Shown in pieces: positions 19,049-28,118 of a stretch of 64,000 nucleotides of DNA. Within the stretch, counting starts at the first letter, position 1. Each line of letters begins with the position of its first letter. The notes beneath the pieces are model-generated. The model did no database searches, was not told the origin of the DNA, and saw nothing but the letters and a program-made list of their open reading frames with translations. The translations under genes and the position numbers were made by a program. Source of the DNA: Pirellula staleyi DSM 6068 (GTDB lineage: Bacteria > Planctomycetota > Planctomycetia > Pirellulales > Pirellulaceae); assembly GCA_945900945.1 (NCBI GenBank), contig CAMDKL010000008.1, positions 1-64,000 on the forward strand. Reading direction: 5' to 3'.

Positions 19049-19201
19049 CAGCTTGCGGCGTACGACGGAAAATTTACCAACAATTGTCCCGACCACCCTT
19101 GACACAAAACTATACCCAGCAGCGAAAGGCGACAATAAAAGATCGCACGATGCTAAATCGTCGAAGGCCCTTCACGGCAGACTATTTTCCAGGCCCGATC
19201 T

Positions 19202-20059
19202 CTAGGGTTGTGTGTCTGGACGACGAGGTCGGTCGCCGCCGCCGGCACCTGAACCACCGCGTCCGCTTCCAGGACCACCCTCTCTACCACCACTAGGTCC
19301 ACGACCTTCGCCGCCACCTGCTTGGTTGCCATGTCGCTGCATGAAATCCGCAATAAACTTTTGCAATTCGTCTTTACCCAATTTCCCGTCTTTATCCGCA
19401 TCGAATTCCATCGCGTGCGTCAACATCCGATCGGGAGTAATGTTTGCCACCTGACCACCAGGTCCACGGCCTTCACCGCCAGGACCACCAGGTCCACGAA
19501 CTTCACCACCAGGACCACCAGGTCCACGGCCTTCACCGCCAGGACCACCAGGTCCACGGCCTTCACCGCCAGGACCACCAGGTCCACGGCCTTCACCGCC
19601 AGGACCACCAGGTCCACGACCTTCACCGCCAGGACCACCAGGTCCACGACCTTCACCACCAGGTCCACGGCCTTCACCACCAGGACCGCCAGGTCCACGA
19701 CCTTCACCACCAGGACCGCCGGGTCCGCGACCTTCACCGCCAGGACCGCCGGGTCCACCTGCGTTAGGTCCGCGGCCAATGGGTCGGATTTCTTCCTCCG
19801 AAAGCTTACCGTCTTTATCCTTGTCCAACGTAATTAGCGCTGCTGTTGCATTTTTGATTTCATCAGCGGAAATGACTCCATCATGATCCGCATCCAACAC
19901 TTCCATCAGGGGCGAGCGAAAACCGAAGCTGCCACCGCCTCCTCCAAAGCCGCCGCTACGGCCTCCCGGTCCACCAGGTTGACCGCCAGGTGGTTGAGCC
20001 ATGACAGTCGTCGCTCCCGTTACGATCATAAAACCAAAAGTCCAAATACATCGTTTCAT
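19202..20059 (-). CDS. Secreted EF-hand protein with Gly/Pro-rich decapeptide repeats
   Basis: This is a 285-residue protein. A signal peptide ends near Ala21 ([17 protein letters not shown]). Three canonical EF-hand loops are visible: [12 protein letters not shown] (56-67), [12 protein letters not shown] (79-90) and [12 protein letters not shown] (220-231). Between the second and third lies a low-complexity block (101-202) of ten copies of [10 protein letters not shown], one of them shortened. The C-terminal tail is again Gly/Arg rich. Calcium binding in the periplasm or outside the cell is expected from the loops. The function is unknown. It lies 135 bp downstream of the YHYH gene on the same strand and may be co-transcribed. 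Confidence 0.88.
   Translation of the reverse strand: MKRCIWTFGFMIVTGATTVMAQPPGGQPGGPGGRSGGFGGGGGSFGFRSPLMEVLDADHDGVISADEIKNATAALITLDKDKDGKLSEEEIRPIGRGPNAGGPGGPGGEGRGPGGPGGEGRGPGGPGGEGRGPGGEGRGPGGPGGEGRGPGGPGGEGRGPGGPGGEGRGPGGPGGEGRGPGGPGGEVRGPGGPGGEGRGPGGQVANITPDRMLTHAMEFDADKDGKLGKDELQKFIADFMQRHGNQAGGGEGRGPSGGREGGPGSGRGGSGAGGGDRPRRPDTQP
19454..19759. repeat. Coding minisatellite, ten mostly 30-bp units
   Basis: Tandem units of 30 bp, one of 21 bp, encode [10 protein letters not shown] on the minus strand. Units are near identical with scattered third-position changes and one GEV variant. The sequence also leaves long open frames in other registers, which are by-products of the repeat. Confidence 0.9.
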
Positions 20060-20194
20060 AACAACTACTCCAGAGGAAAGGTAAATACTTTTTAGCTAAA
20101 TTGCCCTAGTGAGCTTCGAACGCTTCTACTTTGACGCTAGCCCGCGGAGGGCCATCGTCGTCTATTTTTCGTTTATTCCACTTCTGTTCCGCTT

Positions 20195-21406
20195 CTATTC
20201 CACTATGCGAAACACATCATTTTTCTTGAACACAACTGGTCCGCCTCGTCCACCGCTTGAATCGAACTCGATATGGCAATCGAACAATACTCCCAGTGGA
20301 GAATCGTCCATGACATGAATTTCTGCAGTAACCAAGTTTCCAACCCGCGAGATTTTTTTCGCTTCGAATGGACCGATTTGAACCCAGGTTGGGCTACCAT
20401 CAGGCAGTCGCCGTCGAATCGCTTTGATGGGATCGAGTTCAAATTGAACTTGATGCGTTTTGCCTCGCGAAGCCGTTCCTGGACGAACTGTTGTGATGAC
20501 TTTGTCCATTCTGTTCTCACCTGTTTGTGTGTTGTCTTCGATGGCCCCCATTTGACTTCGTCGCAGACCTCGATTGTTGCTCGGTTCAACAACTCCTGCA
20601 TAGCCACCCAAAATGTATGGAAACCGACCCGGAGTGACGTGATAGTGATAACCCCGAATTTCATCAATGTGACCGTTACAAACGTCAAGTTCCGCCGTTT
20701 TTTTCAATTCTTTCGCCATAACCCCATCGGATTCGTAGGGGCCATAGAGCGGAAATCCATCAAATGCGAACCCAAGAACTGGCGAGTGCTGCTTGCCATC
20801 GTCCTTGAACGGTGATTTAACACAGCTCGGATACTTGTGGTAATGATAGACGCCAGTTTGTTGGGGATGGCCGCAGCAGGAATCTAACCAGACTTCCGAG
20901 TATCCTTCGACAGCGTTCATCCCCTCCATCTCATAAGGATTAAAAAAAACGACGCCGTTCAATGCTGTTCCGATAGGCCCCATCGGCAGCCGTGTGATTT
21001 TGTCCGCAAGTTTCGGAACGAGCGGCAAGCGAAAGGTGAAATTCTGAACTTTAATTGAATTTGGATTGCCACTATTTGGGAAGACGGCAGTCGGGTGATT
21101 CGGATAGCCTTGGCTTTCCATGATCAAAAACTGGGTGTCGTGGCTTATTCTGACGTTGTCGGTCCCATCTTTGTTCGAGTCTTTCGTATGGTACGAGAAC
21201 AAGTCGACATAGCGATCACCTTCCCGATAAAAATAGATGGGCGTCTCGCCAGACTCGATGAACCATCGTCCACCTATTGGAACCAAGCCCTTGGGCGGAT
21301 CGTCGGCATTTCCAACACCCACAAAAATTCCGGCTAGGAACGCGAGCACTTGGAACCAAGAAACGCTACTTTTAAAAACATTCTTACCTGAACAAACGGA
21401 CATCAT
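20195..21406 (-). CDS. YHYH domain protein, exported
   Basis: This 403-residue protein has an N-terminal hydrophobic signal (FQVLAFLAGIFVGVGNAD). The two copies of the name-giving motif are in TGVYHYHKYPSCVK and EIRGYHYHVTPGRFPYILGG, separated by SPVLGFAFDGFPLYGPYES, which matches the YHYH domain. The cysteine- and histidine-rich surround (DSCCGHPQQTGVYHYH) would suit metal binding, but that is inference. YHYH proteins are common in planctomycetes and marine bacteria and have no settled function. The downstream partner is the EF-hand repeat protein. ATG 21406 is followed by a second ATG at 21403; either may be used. Confidence 0.85.
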   Translation of the reverse strand: MMSVCSGKNVFKSSVSWFQVLAFLAGIFVGVGNADDPPKGLVPIGGRWFIESGETPIYFYREGDRYVDLFSYHTKDSNKDGTDNVRISHDTQFLIMESQGYPNHPTAVFPNSGNPNSIKVQNFTFRLPLVPKLADKITRLPMGPIGTALNGVVFFNPYEMEGMNAVEGYSEVWLDSCCGHPQQTGVYHYHKYPSCVKSPFKDDGKQHSPVLGFAFDGFPLYGPYESDGVMAKELKKTAELDVCNGHIDEIRGYHYHVTPGRFPYILGGYAGVVEPSNNRGLRRSQMGAIEDNTQTGENRMDKVITTVRPGTASRGKTHQVQFELDPIKAIRRRLPDGSPTWVQIGPFEAKKISRVGNLVTAEIHVMDDSPLGVLFDCHIEFDSSGGRGGPVVFKKNDVFRIVE

Positions 21407-21594
21407 GCTTCTTTCATTTTTGTACGGCAGCCGTCAACAAGTCAACTGGCATTGACCAGACGAGCATAGCAACCCAAGCCTTAATTTGTCGTGAAGAACA
21501 TTGACAAAAAAGAATTAATCGCATTCGCGGGCGAATTCGCTTATTACGGAGCCTGAGGAGAGCGACACAGGTTTAAAGCGAGTACCTTTGGATC

Positions 21595-21894
21595 CTAGCC
21601 TGGATTATTCATGGGGTATTTATTGATCAGCCACAGGGCGCTAGCCTGAATGCCGCAAGGATTAGCTTTTACTACTTGAGCCGACGGCGTTAGCCAAATG
21701 GCCCTCACTTTGCGATTGTGTTCTTGTAGCGGCAGGGCGCGAGACCTCCGGTTTGGCAGGATTTATTAGACACGCACCGGACGGCTTGCGCCGTTCCGCT
21801 AACAAAGTGAGTGCCATTGGGCGCCAGCCCCGGTTTATGGATGTCGCGTGAACCGTGCCTAACGCCAAAACGGCTTATGCAATATCCAGGCTAG
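21595..21894. repeat. Nested inverted-repeat element (about 300 bp)
   Basis: The outer arms CTAGCCTGGAT (21595-21605) and ATCCAGGCTAG (21884-21894) are a perfect 11-bp inverted repeat. Inner arms ATGGCCCTCACTTTG (21698-21712) and CAAAGTGAGTGCCAT (21803-21817) match at 14 of 15 bases. Further G/C-rich GGCGNTAGCC-like pieces lie between. No protein is encoded. The layout fits a non-autonomous mobile element or several nested palindromic repeats. It lies in the 538-bp gap upstream of the YHYH gene and downstream of the export-lipoprotein gene. Confidence 0.65.
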
Positions 21895-21944
21895 CGGCTG
21901 AGGCTACAAAAAATGAACAAGGTACATCGCGAGCTGCCTATCGC

Positions 21945-23222
21945 CTAATAACGATTGTTGCCGTTAAGGATGTACTGAAAACCGAACGTGAAGAAGGAAA
22001 TGAGAGTGAAGTTGGCGACCTCTTCCTTGGGTGAAAATCGCAGTAGCAACTTATCTCCTGGCTTTACAATCAATCGCTCGCGTGGATCACGAATTGCCTT
22101 GACTAGGTCGATCTTGATAGTAATCTCATCGCAATGGTCGTTCTTTCGAAAAACGAAAAGCTGTGTTGGAGCAACGCCTGTGATACCCATCAGCCCGCCA
22201 CCACCACTACCTGCGTGTCCATACGAATAACCAGCGATAGCCATCGCTTCAAAGATGTCGATGTCGTAGTCACGCGGTATCGGGTGCTGTCCTCCAGGTA
22301 GCATCCCTGCCGTGTAGAAGACTTCGGATTCCCGGCTTTCGATGTAAATGATATCTCCTTCATTGAGGATCGATCCGTAGACTGGAGTCACAAGGTACTC
22401 GCGTGTCAATTTATCCAAGGGAGCTGCGTACTGAGTCAACGCAATGGTTCGGGGCTCCTCAAACGCGGGCTCGTGGTAGCCGTCGCTATCCTGTGCATAA
22501 AGATTCTTTGGATCGACCTCTAATGCGGCCGAACGTATTTGAGGTAAAATAGTCACTTCGTCTTTTGCATTCGGGCCAGGCAATCCTCCCGTTTTTAAGA
22601 GAGCGTTTAGGACGTCATTGCGATAGGCGTCCAAACGAATGGAGGCGCTCGAGGTTGAGCCAAGATCTCGACGAATGACCGAAACGCTGTACGTGCGCTG
22701 CTTCAAAAGCGAAATCATAGGATACAGTTCGCCTCGACCTGACTTTCCATTTTTAATAGAAGCTTCACCGACTAGTTCACGAACTTCATCAAGTGTTTTG
22801 CCTCGAACCATGATCGGGGCAACTCCCGGCAACAGTATCGTTCCGTTTTCCTGAACCACCATCGGGAATCCCGTCGATGGTGGAAGACGACTTTCTTCTG
22901 TGGGAAAGTTGACGGGCAATGGGGCCGGGGGAGATGAGGGTGCGGCATAGGGGAGTATGCCTTCGATTGCAATCCCAAGAACATCTCCAGAATCCAAACG
23001 GTAAACGCTTGGCGTCGCTTGACCAAGCAATCGATAATCGATCGGAACTCGATGGTTGCGTGTGGGCGGACGTAACGAATCGGAAAGCTCGCTCGCCGGA
23101 ATGCTACCCTTGATCCGGAACAGGAGAGCATTGCACCCGGAACTGGTAAGGAAGAATGGGATTAAAACACTGATCCAGACAATCGGGCGAAACGAACCTT
23201 GACAGCCAATGTTTGAAGTCAC
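21945..23222 (-). CDS. Polysaccharide export lipoprotein (Wza-like)
   Basis: This is a 425-residue outer-membrane export protein. The start is GTG 23222, chosen because AAAAGGA lies about six to eight bases upstream and the sequence then forms a lipoprotein signal ending in LTSSGC (Cys30). A longer reading would bury this signal. The Poly_export domain begins at SVYRLDSGDVLGIAIEG and continues with NGTILLPGVAPIMVRGKTLD. SLBB-like segments follow (YGSILNEGDIIYIESRE, PRERLIVKPGDKLLLRFS). Wza-type proteins form the channel through which capsule or exopolysaccharide crosses the outer membrane. No tyrosine kinase or Wzx/Wzy gene is adjacent. Confidence 0.88.
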   Translation of the reverse strand: MTSNIGCQGSFRPIVWISVLIPFFLTSSGCNALLFRIKGSIPASELSDSLRPPTRNHRVPIDYRLLGQATPSVYRLDSGDVLGIAIEGILPYAAPSSPPAPLPVNFPTEESRLPPSTGFPMVVQENGTILLPGVAPIMVRGKTLDEVRELVGEASIKNGKSGRGELYPMISLLKQRTYSVSVIRRDLGSTSSASIRLDAYRNDVLNALLKTGGLPGPNAKDEVTILPQIRSAALEVDPKNLYAQDSDGYHEPAFEEPRTIALTQYAAPLDKLTREYLVTPVYGSILNEGDIIYIESRESEVFYTAGMLPGGQHPIPRDYDIDIFEAMAIAGYSYGHAGSGGGGLMGITGVAPTQLFVFRKNDHCDEITIKIDLVKAIRDPRERLIVKPGDKLLLRFSPKEEVANFTLISFFTFGFQYILNGNNRY

Positions 23223-23420
23223 AACGAAATCCTTTTCCGTAAATAGCGAGCTCGAAATCCTTTCGCGAGCCTCGCAAGATTTATCGCCAACAGGAAAGGG
23301 ATGTGCCATAAAAAACACGGAGACGACCCCCAAAACTCGTGACGAGGTTCTGAGCGAGCGGCCTTTACCAAATGTGTGGGTACAAGCCAACGGTTGTATC
23401 GATTTTGTTGATTATTCTGG

Positions 23421-23465
23421 TATTTCTAGTATTTCTAGTATTTCTAGTATTTCTAGTATTTCTAG
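23421..23465. repeat. Five perfect 9-bp tandem repeats
   Basis: TATTTCTAG is repeated five times without a mismatch. It lies in the divergent promoter region between the export-lipoprotein gene and the PEP-CTERM gene. Slipped-strand changes in copy number would alter promoter spacing. Confidence 0.9.
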
Positions 23466-23501
23466 TTGAATAGGGGTTTCGGTCATCTAATCTAGGATTG
23501 T

Positions 23502-23521
23502 AACTGTTGATTTCAACAGTT
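23502..23521. promoter_or_regulatory. Perfect 20-bp palindrome, operator candidate
   Basis: AACTGTTGA (23502-23510) and TCAACAGTT (23513-23521) form a perfect 9-bp inverted repeat around TT. It sits 34 bp before the PEP-CTERM start codon and 36 bp after the tandem repeats. It has no T-run and is A/T-balanced, so it fits a repressor or activator site better than a terminator. The regulator is unknown. Confidence 0.5.
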
Positions 23522-23555
23522 GTTCCAGATATTCCTACCGATTGAGAGTCACACC

Positions 23556-24320
23556 ATGAAAGTCATTTGTTTATTTGCATTGCAGTTGACACTGCTTGGA
23601 AATTTTTGTTTTGCCGGCCCCCTAATCAAGGGTGATATCGTCAAAGTGGAGCAGTCCGGCTTTGGCGGAGCGAGCGGCGGTGGTGAGTTTGTCCTTTCTA
23701 AGCTAATTGCACCGAACAGTTGGGAATTCGCTGGAAAAACATTCTGCCTCGAGTTAAACGAGAGTTTTGCGTTTGGAGAGGAGTTAATAGTTGGCGGCGT
23801 GGGCAACCGGGCAGTGTTTGGCGGAAATAACACTCAATTAGGTGATCCACTAAGCAACAGGACAAAAAACGTTTTTGCTAGTTTTTCGAACGGTACTCTG
23901 AACTCTTCTGTACCTGGATATTCCTACAACGATACACCGTCAGCAAATGCTCTACAGGAAGCAATTTGGAAACTGGAAGGAGAGAGAAGCTCACCCCTTT
24001 CGCAATTGGCCAAGGATCTTATGAGTTGGTCAAGTACTGCAGCCAATTCGTCGGTATTCGCTCTTAATTTGTTTGCGAAGAATACTCCCGATGCTGCAAT
24101 CGCCGCGTTTAATCAGCTCGATTCGAGTACTTGGGCTGCGGTTTATGGCTATCAAAAGCAAGACCTTTTGTATACGCGTGCTTTGGTTCCAGAGCCAACG
24201 AGCATTGCAATCTTCCTTATCGGCTTGGGCTGTGCAGGAACGGCTCGACTTCGCTCTAGTCGTCGCAAAGCGAAGAATAGCAAAACCGCCCAAGAGTCGC
24301 TTGCTTGCTCGGCTGCCTAG
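23556..24320 (+). CDS. PEP-CTERM surface protein
   Basis: This is a 254-residue secreted protein. A signal peptide (KVICLFALQLTLLGNFCFAG) supports ATG 23556. Near the C-terminus (from residue 212) PEPTSIAIFLIGLGCAGTAR then LRSSRRK gives the PEP motif, one hydrophobic segment and a basic tail. This is the PEP-CTERM sorting signal recognised by exosortase-type enzymes. The body (GKTFCLELNESFAFGEEL, YNDTPSANALQEAIWKLEGE) resembles other planctomycete PEP-CTERM proteins of unknown role. Its position opposite an exopolysaccharide exporter fits the known link between PEP-CTERM proteins and exopolysaccharide loci. Confidence 0.88.
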   Translation: MKVICLFALQLTLLGNFCFAGPLIKGDIVKVEQSGFGGASGGGEFVLSKLIAPNSWEFAGKTFCLELNESFAFGEELIVGGVGNRAVFGGNNTQLGDPLSNRTKNVFASFSNGTLNSSVPGYSYNDTPSANALQEAIWKLEGERSSPLSQLAKDLMSWSSTAANSSVFALNLFAKNTPDAAIAAFNQLDSSTWAAVYGYQKQDLLYTRALVPEPTSIAIFLIGLGCAGTARLRSSRRKAKNSKTAQESLACSAA

Positions 24321-24734
24321 TCGAAAGAAAAGCCAACCGCAACCGAGGATCCTTCTCGAATTGCAATTTATGAGAAGTCACTTAAACACCCCGGGTTCAT
24401 CTCGGGGTGTTTTTTTGTTTTAAGGCGAGCGGCGGCCTGAAAACGACCTAAAATGGTCCGATCGATTTGACGAGCATTCCTACTCGTACTCGATGACAAG
24501 CGATCGAGTAGCAACGGTCTTTAGTTTTGTGGCTTTTTTTGCCCAAGAAAGATCTTGGGCAGCTTGCCAGCGTGGACTCGTGCTGGGGCTGTTGAGCCAG
24601 ATTTGTACACTTTAAGAAGTGACCGACCGATTCGAAAGTCCCCTCTTGCGTTCCAGTCGGACAAACCGAAACGGGACGTGAGGAGTAACGAGGAATCACA
24701 ACCGAAAATCTTCCACCCCAATGGAAAGCCATTA
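24321..24734. other. Gap between the PEP-CTERM gene and the next gene
   Basis: This contains the terminator at 24384-24416 and about 320 bp without a supported gene. A plus-strand frame upstream of 24735 is open for 60 codons, but the ribosome-binding site and the signal-like N-terminus favour ATG 24735 as the next start. Confidence 0.5.
24384..24416 (+). terminator. Rho-independent terminator of the PEP-CTERM gene
   Basis: AAACACCCCG (24384-24393) and CGGGGTGTTT (24403-24412) form a perfect 10-bp stem with a 9-base loop, followed by a run of T. Confidence 0.85.
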
Positions 24735-26009
24735 ATGCACACACATCACTTGCGAAGGCGGTTTTTAGAAAAGATTGGCCTATTGCTTCCCGTCGTTCAT
24801 TCCATGAAAGCCTTGGCGGAAAACAAGACCAACGTACCGTTGCCACCGATTCGTGCAATTACTCGCGGCCCAAAGTTCCATTGGCGAGGCTATTATGACA
24901 AACTGTTATTCGATCCTACAAACCGATTCGTGCTTTCCAATGAAGTGGATTTCAATGGTCGCTCGCCTTTGCCAGCGGACTCTATTCATATCGGTTTCAT
25001 CGACACCGAACATGGCGATCAATGGATTGAACTTGGCAGGTCCTCGGCATGGAATTGGCAGCAAGGATGTATGCTGCAATGGGTTCCCGGTTCCGAAAAT
25101 GAAGTTGCTTGGAATGACCGCCAAGACGGTCAATATGTCTCCCACATTCTCGACATCCAATCAGGACGCAAGCGCACGTTGCCCAATCCTTTCTATTGCC
25201 TGAGTCCCGATGGAAAAATTGGCTTTGCGCCGGACTTTCGGCGTTTAAATGACACACGGCCTGGCTACGGATACGCCGGGGTTCCCGACCCCAACAAGGA
25301 AGTGCTTGCGCCGGAAAACGCTGGCATCTGGAGGATAGACATGCAAACGGGAGCTCAATCGCTAATTTTTTCGTTCGCGGATGCTGTAAAAATTCCATTC
25401 GCGGGACGCTCAGACGCGGACTTCAAACCCGCTTCGAAACATTGGTTCAACCACCTGCTCTGCAATACAGACGGTACACGTCTCTTCTTTTTGCATCGAT
25501 GGCATGCAATGGGCGATAAGTCGTCGTTTTACACCCGCGCGCTCACGATGAACTTAGATGGATCCGATGTGCACGTAATCGATCCGTGGGGCGGGACTTC
25601 GCATTTCGTGTGGCGAGACCCAAGCCATATTTTTGCGTGGGCTTGGCATCCATCCCACCGAGATCGGTTCTACCTCTATGAAGACAAGAGTGACAGAGTG
25701 CAGGTTGTCGGTCCCGAAATGATGTCGGCAAATGGCCACAATACTTATGTGCCTGAAACCAATAACGAATGGGTATTGAACGACACCTATCCAGACTCGA
25801 ACATGCTTCAGCATCCGTATCTTTATCACATCCCAACCGACCATCGCGTGCCGCTTGGCCATTTCCTTTCGCCGCTGACGCATCGCGGGGAATGGCGATG
25901 CGATAATCACCCATGTTCAAGCCGCGATGGAAAGAAAGTTGCATTCGACTCACCGCACGATGGCGGTCGGCAAGTCTATCTCATCGATATTAGCGAAATC
26001 GTCAGTTGA
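24735..26009 (+). CDS. Exported TolB/oligogalacturonide-lyase-like beta-propeller protein
   Basis: This is a 424-residue protein of uncertain function. ATG 24735 is preceded by GGAAAG at a good distance and begins with a signal-like LRRRFLEKIGLLLPVVHSMK. The body has repeated strand motifs of a WD40/TolB-like propeller: RSSAWNWQQGCMLQWVPGSE, DPSHIFAWAWHPSHRDRFYL and CSSRDGKKVAFDSPHDGGRQ with VYLIDISE. Similar propellers occur in oligogalacturonide lyases and in many planctomycete secreted proteins. Catalytic residues could not be assigned. It ends 13 bp from the convergent ABC permease gene. Confidence 0.7.
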   Translation: MHTHHLRRRFLEKIGLLLPVVHSMKALAENKTNVPLPPIRAITRGPKFHWRGYYDKLLFDPTNRFVLSNEVDFNGRSPLPADSIHIGFIDTEHGDQWIELGRSSAWNWQQGCMLQWVPGSENEVAWNDRQDGQYVSHILDIQSGRKRTLPNPFYCLSPDGKIGFAPDFRRLNDTRPGYGYAGVPDPNKEVLAPENAGIWRIDMQTGAQSLIFSFADAVKIPFAGRSDADFKPASKHWFNHLLCNTDGTRLFFLHRWHAMGDKSSFYTRALTMNLDGSDVHVIDPWGGTSHFVWRDPSHIFAWAWHPSHRDRFYLYEDKSDRVQVVGPEMMSANGHNTYVPETNNEWVLNDTYPDSNMLQHPYLYHIPTDHRVPLGHFLSPLTHRGEWRCDNHPCSSRDGKKVAFDSPHDGGRQVYLIDISEIVS

Positions 26010-26022
26010 CGCTTGAGGTCGT

Positions 26023-27348
26023 CTATTCGTGACGAAGGGCTTCGATGGGACTCATTTTTGCCGCCCGCATGGCTGGATAAATACCGAAAACCAAACCGAC
26101 TACCAAGGAGACAAGGAAGGCTCCCGGGATGCTCCACGGTTCGACCGCAGGCTGAACGGTTCTCACGACATCGGGAAGGCTAGCCATCTGTTTTGCGAAC
26201 CAATAATTGGCTGAATCTCTCAAGACTTCGACTGCTGGGACGATAAGTAGTCCAATCAAAATTCCTGATATACCACCCGCCAAACTCAAGACGGTCGTCT
26301 CCACCAGAAACTGCCGAATGATATCCCTGCGTTTGGCGCCCAATGCGCGGCGAATACCGATTTCCCTGGTTCGCTCTGTCACGGTCGCTAGCATGATGTT
26401 CATGATCCCGATACCACCGACTAGCAATGAGATAGACGCAACCATTCCAGTGAGCACTGTAAACATCATCTGCGTCGTCCTTGCCTGTTCAAGTAACTCT
26501 AGCGGGACGACGACTGCAATGTCTTCCATTTTATCATGGCTAGAAAGCGCACTGGCAACTAATTCTGCTGTCTGCTTGACGTCCTTGACCTCTGCGACGC
26601 GTAAAGTAATTTGATTTAGCTCAATAATTTCACCTTCCCGCGACGAAGCGCTCATACGCATAACTTGGTCTCCAATTCGATGCTGGAGCGTTTTGATTGG
26701 GATATAGACGTCGTTGGAAAAATCCTGGGCGTCCATCGATCCTCCGATCGCTGCGGTGGCACTTTTTGGCTCGAGCACTCCGACCACCAAATAGAAACTC
26801 TTGTTCTCTGGCATGTAGACGCGCTGCCCGACAGGATCTTCAAATGGAAAGAGACGTTCAGCCACTTTCGCCGCGATGACACAGTGTGTGTCCATTGCAA
26901 AATTCTCGGCATCTGTGATGAAATGCCCGGACCTTATTTTGAGCCGCGTTACCAGTGCGTATTCCGGGGTGCAACCGACCAGTCGACCGTCGAGTTTTCG
27001 ATCCTTGAACTGAAACTGACGTCGCATTTCACGAATGGGTAGCGCACTTCGAATCGTGGGGACCGTCGAGACGAGCATGTCGAATTCTTCCCTCGTCAAT
27101 CCGTATGGAGTTAAACCCTCCATAGTCATTTTTTCGCTTGGCGGCTTCACCGTTCGAATCATAATCGTATCAGCACCGAGGCTCTCGATTTGCCTTTGCG
27201 CCTCGTCCCCGATCCCTTTACTGATCGCCAACAGCCAAATCACACTAGCTACGCCGATAAAAATCCCAAGTACGGTCAGTAACGACCGTAGTGGGTGTAG
27301 CCACAAGCTCTTGACTCCAAGCTGTATTGTTCCAATCCAGAGGCTCAT
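26023..27348 (-). CDS. MacB-type ABC transporter permease (FtsX family)
   Basis: This is a 441-residue inner-membrane protein with the MacB/FtsX topology: one N-terminal membrane helix (LRSLLTVLGIFIGVASVIWL), a large periplasmic domain (about 45-300) and three C-terminal helices. TERTREIGIRRALGAKRRDI and FGIYPAMRAAKMSPIEALRHE are diagnostic. It is the third gene of an adaptor-ATPase-permease operon. Its start overlaps the ATPase stop by 4 bp (ATGA), so translation is coupled. The complex would move a substrate from the periplasm or inner membrane outward. The substrate is unknown. Confidence 0.9.
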   Translation of the reverse strand: MSLWIGTIQLGVKSLWLHPLRSLLTVLGIFIGVASVIWLLAISKGIGDEAQRQIESLGADTIMIRTVKPPSEKMTMEGLTPYGLTREEFDMLVSTVPTIRSALPIREMRRQFQFKDRKLDGRLVGCTPEYALVTRLKIRSGHFITDAENFAMDTHCVIAAKVAERLFPFEDPVGQRVYMPENKSFYLVVGVLEPKSATAAIGGSMDAQDFSNDVYIPIKTLQHRIGDQVMRMSASSREGEIIELNQITLRVAEVKDVKQTAELVASALSSHDKMEDIAVVVPLELLEQARTTQMMFTVLTGMVASISLLVGGIGIMNIMLATVTERTREIGIRRALGAKRRDIIRQFLVETTVLSLAGGISGILIGLLIVPAVEVLRDSANYWFAKQMASLPDVVRTVQPAVEPWSIPGAFLVSLVVGLVFGIYPAMRAAKMSPIEALRHE

Positions 27349-28118
27349 ACTTCAACCGGCATATTATCTAAAGCGTATTTGGCCGCCGTGTCGCGGACCT
27401 CTTGTGAGTTGAAACGATCCCATTGCAGGCGGCCATCTTTCAAGCGGATGACCCGTTTGGCTCGCTTAGAAACCTCATCCTCATGCGTGACTAGAATGAT
27501 CGTTCGTCCCTCGTTGTTGAGTTTTTCGAACAGTTGCAGAATTTCTTCGGCAGTATGGGAATCGAGATTTCCAGTCGGTTCGTCCGCGAGAATAAAGAAA
27601 GGATCGTTGACCAGGGAACGAGCGATCGCGACTCGTTGCTGTTGACCACCACTCAATTGTGTTGGACGGTGAGTGAGGCGCTCACCCAAGCCGACCAAGT
27701 GGGCCAATTCAATACTCCGTTCCTTTTGTTTTCTCGAAAGCGATTTACCCTGATAGAATAGAGGGACTTGTATGTTTTCAACGACCGTGAGCTGCTGGAT
27801 CAGGTTGTACGCCTGAAAGACGAACCCAATCCTCTGTGACCGAATATCGGCGAGCTGGTCGTCGTTCATCTTTGCAGCATCGTCGTTGCCCAACCATAGA
27901 CTGCCTGAAGTCGGTTGGTCTAAACAGCCGAGCATGTTCAGTAGCGTGCTCTTGCCGGAACCTGACGGGCCCATGATGGCCATGTAGTCCCCCTCAGGGA
28001 CATCGAACGTCACGCCTCGCAAAGCGCGAACCGTTTCACTTTTTAAGACATACTCCTTTTTAAGGTCCGCGACGCGGCAAGCAAATCGGTTTGCTTGCTC
28101 TGATTGTGTGTCCATCAT
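27345..28118 (-). CDS. MacB/LolD-type ABC transporter ATPase
   Basis: This is a 257-residue nucleotide-binding subunit. It has Walker A GPSGSGKSTLLNMLG, signature LSGGQQQRVAIARSLV and Walker B FILADEPTGNLDS, followed by ILVTHEDE with the switch histidine. It belongs to the MacB/LolD/FtsE class, which pairs with FtsX-like permeases. It shares one base with the end of the upstream adaptor gene and overlaps the permease start by 4 bp, so the three genes form a tightly coupled operon. A short N-terminal extension (SEQANRFACRVADLKKEYVL) precedes the core. Confidence 0.93.
   Translation of the reverse strand: MMDTQSEQANRFACRVADLKKEYVLKSETVRALRGVTFDVPEGDYMAIMGPSGSGKSTLLNMLGCLDQPTSGSLWLGNDDAAKMNDDQLADIRSQRIGFVFQAYNLIQQLTVVENIQVPLFYQGKSLSRKQKERSIELAHLVGLGERLTHRPTQLSGGQQQRVAIARSLVNDPFFILADEPTGNLDSHTAEEILQLFEKLNNEGRTIILVTHEDEVSKRAKRVIRLKDGRLQWDRFNSQEVRDTAAKYALDNMPVEV

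Noticed and set aside
19454-19759. Regular repeats resembling a CRISPR array
   Set aside because: Units are directly adjacent with no spacers and encode [10 protein letters not shown] in frame. No cas genes are in the window.
19322-19837. Long Thr/Arg-rich and His/Gln-rich open frames opposite the EF-hand gene
   Set aside because: They are the antisense or shifted readings of the 30-bp repeat and carry no independent start or family signature.
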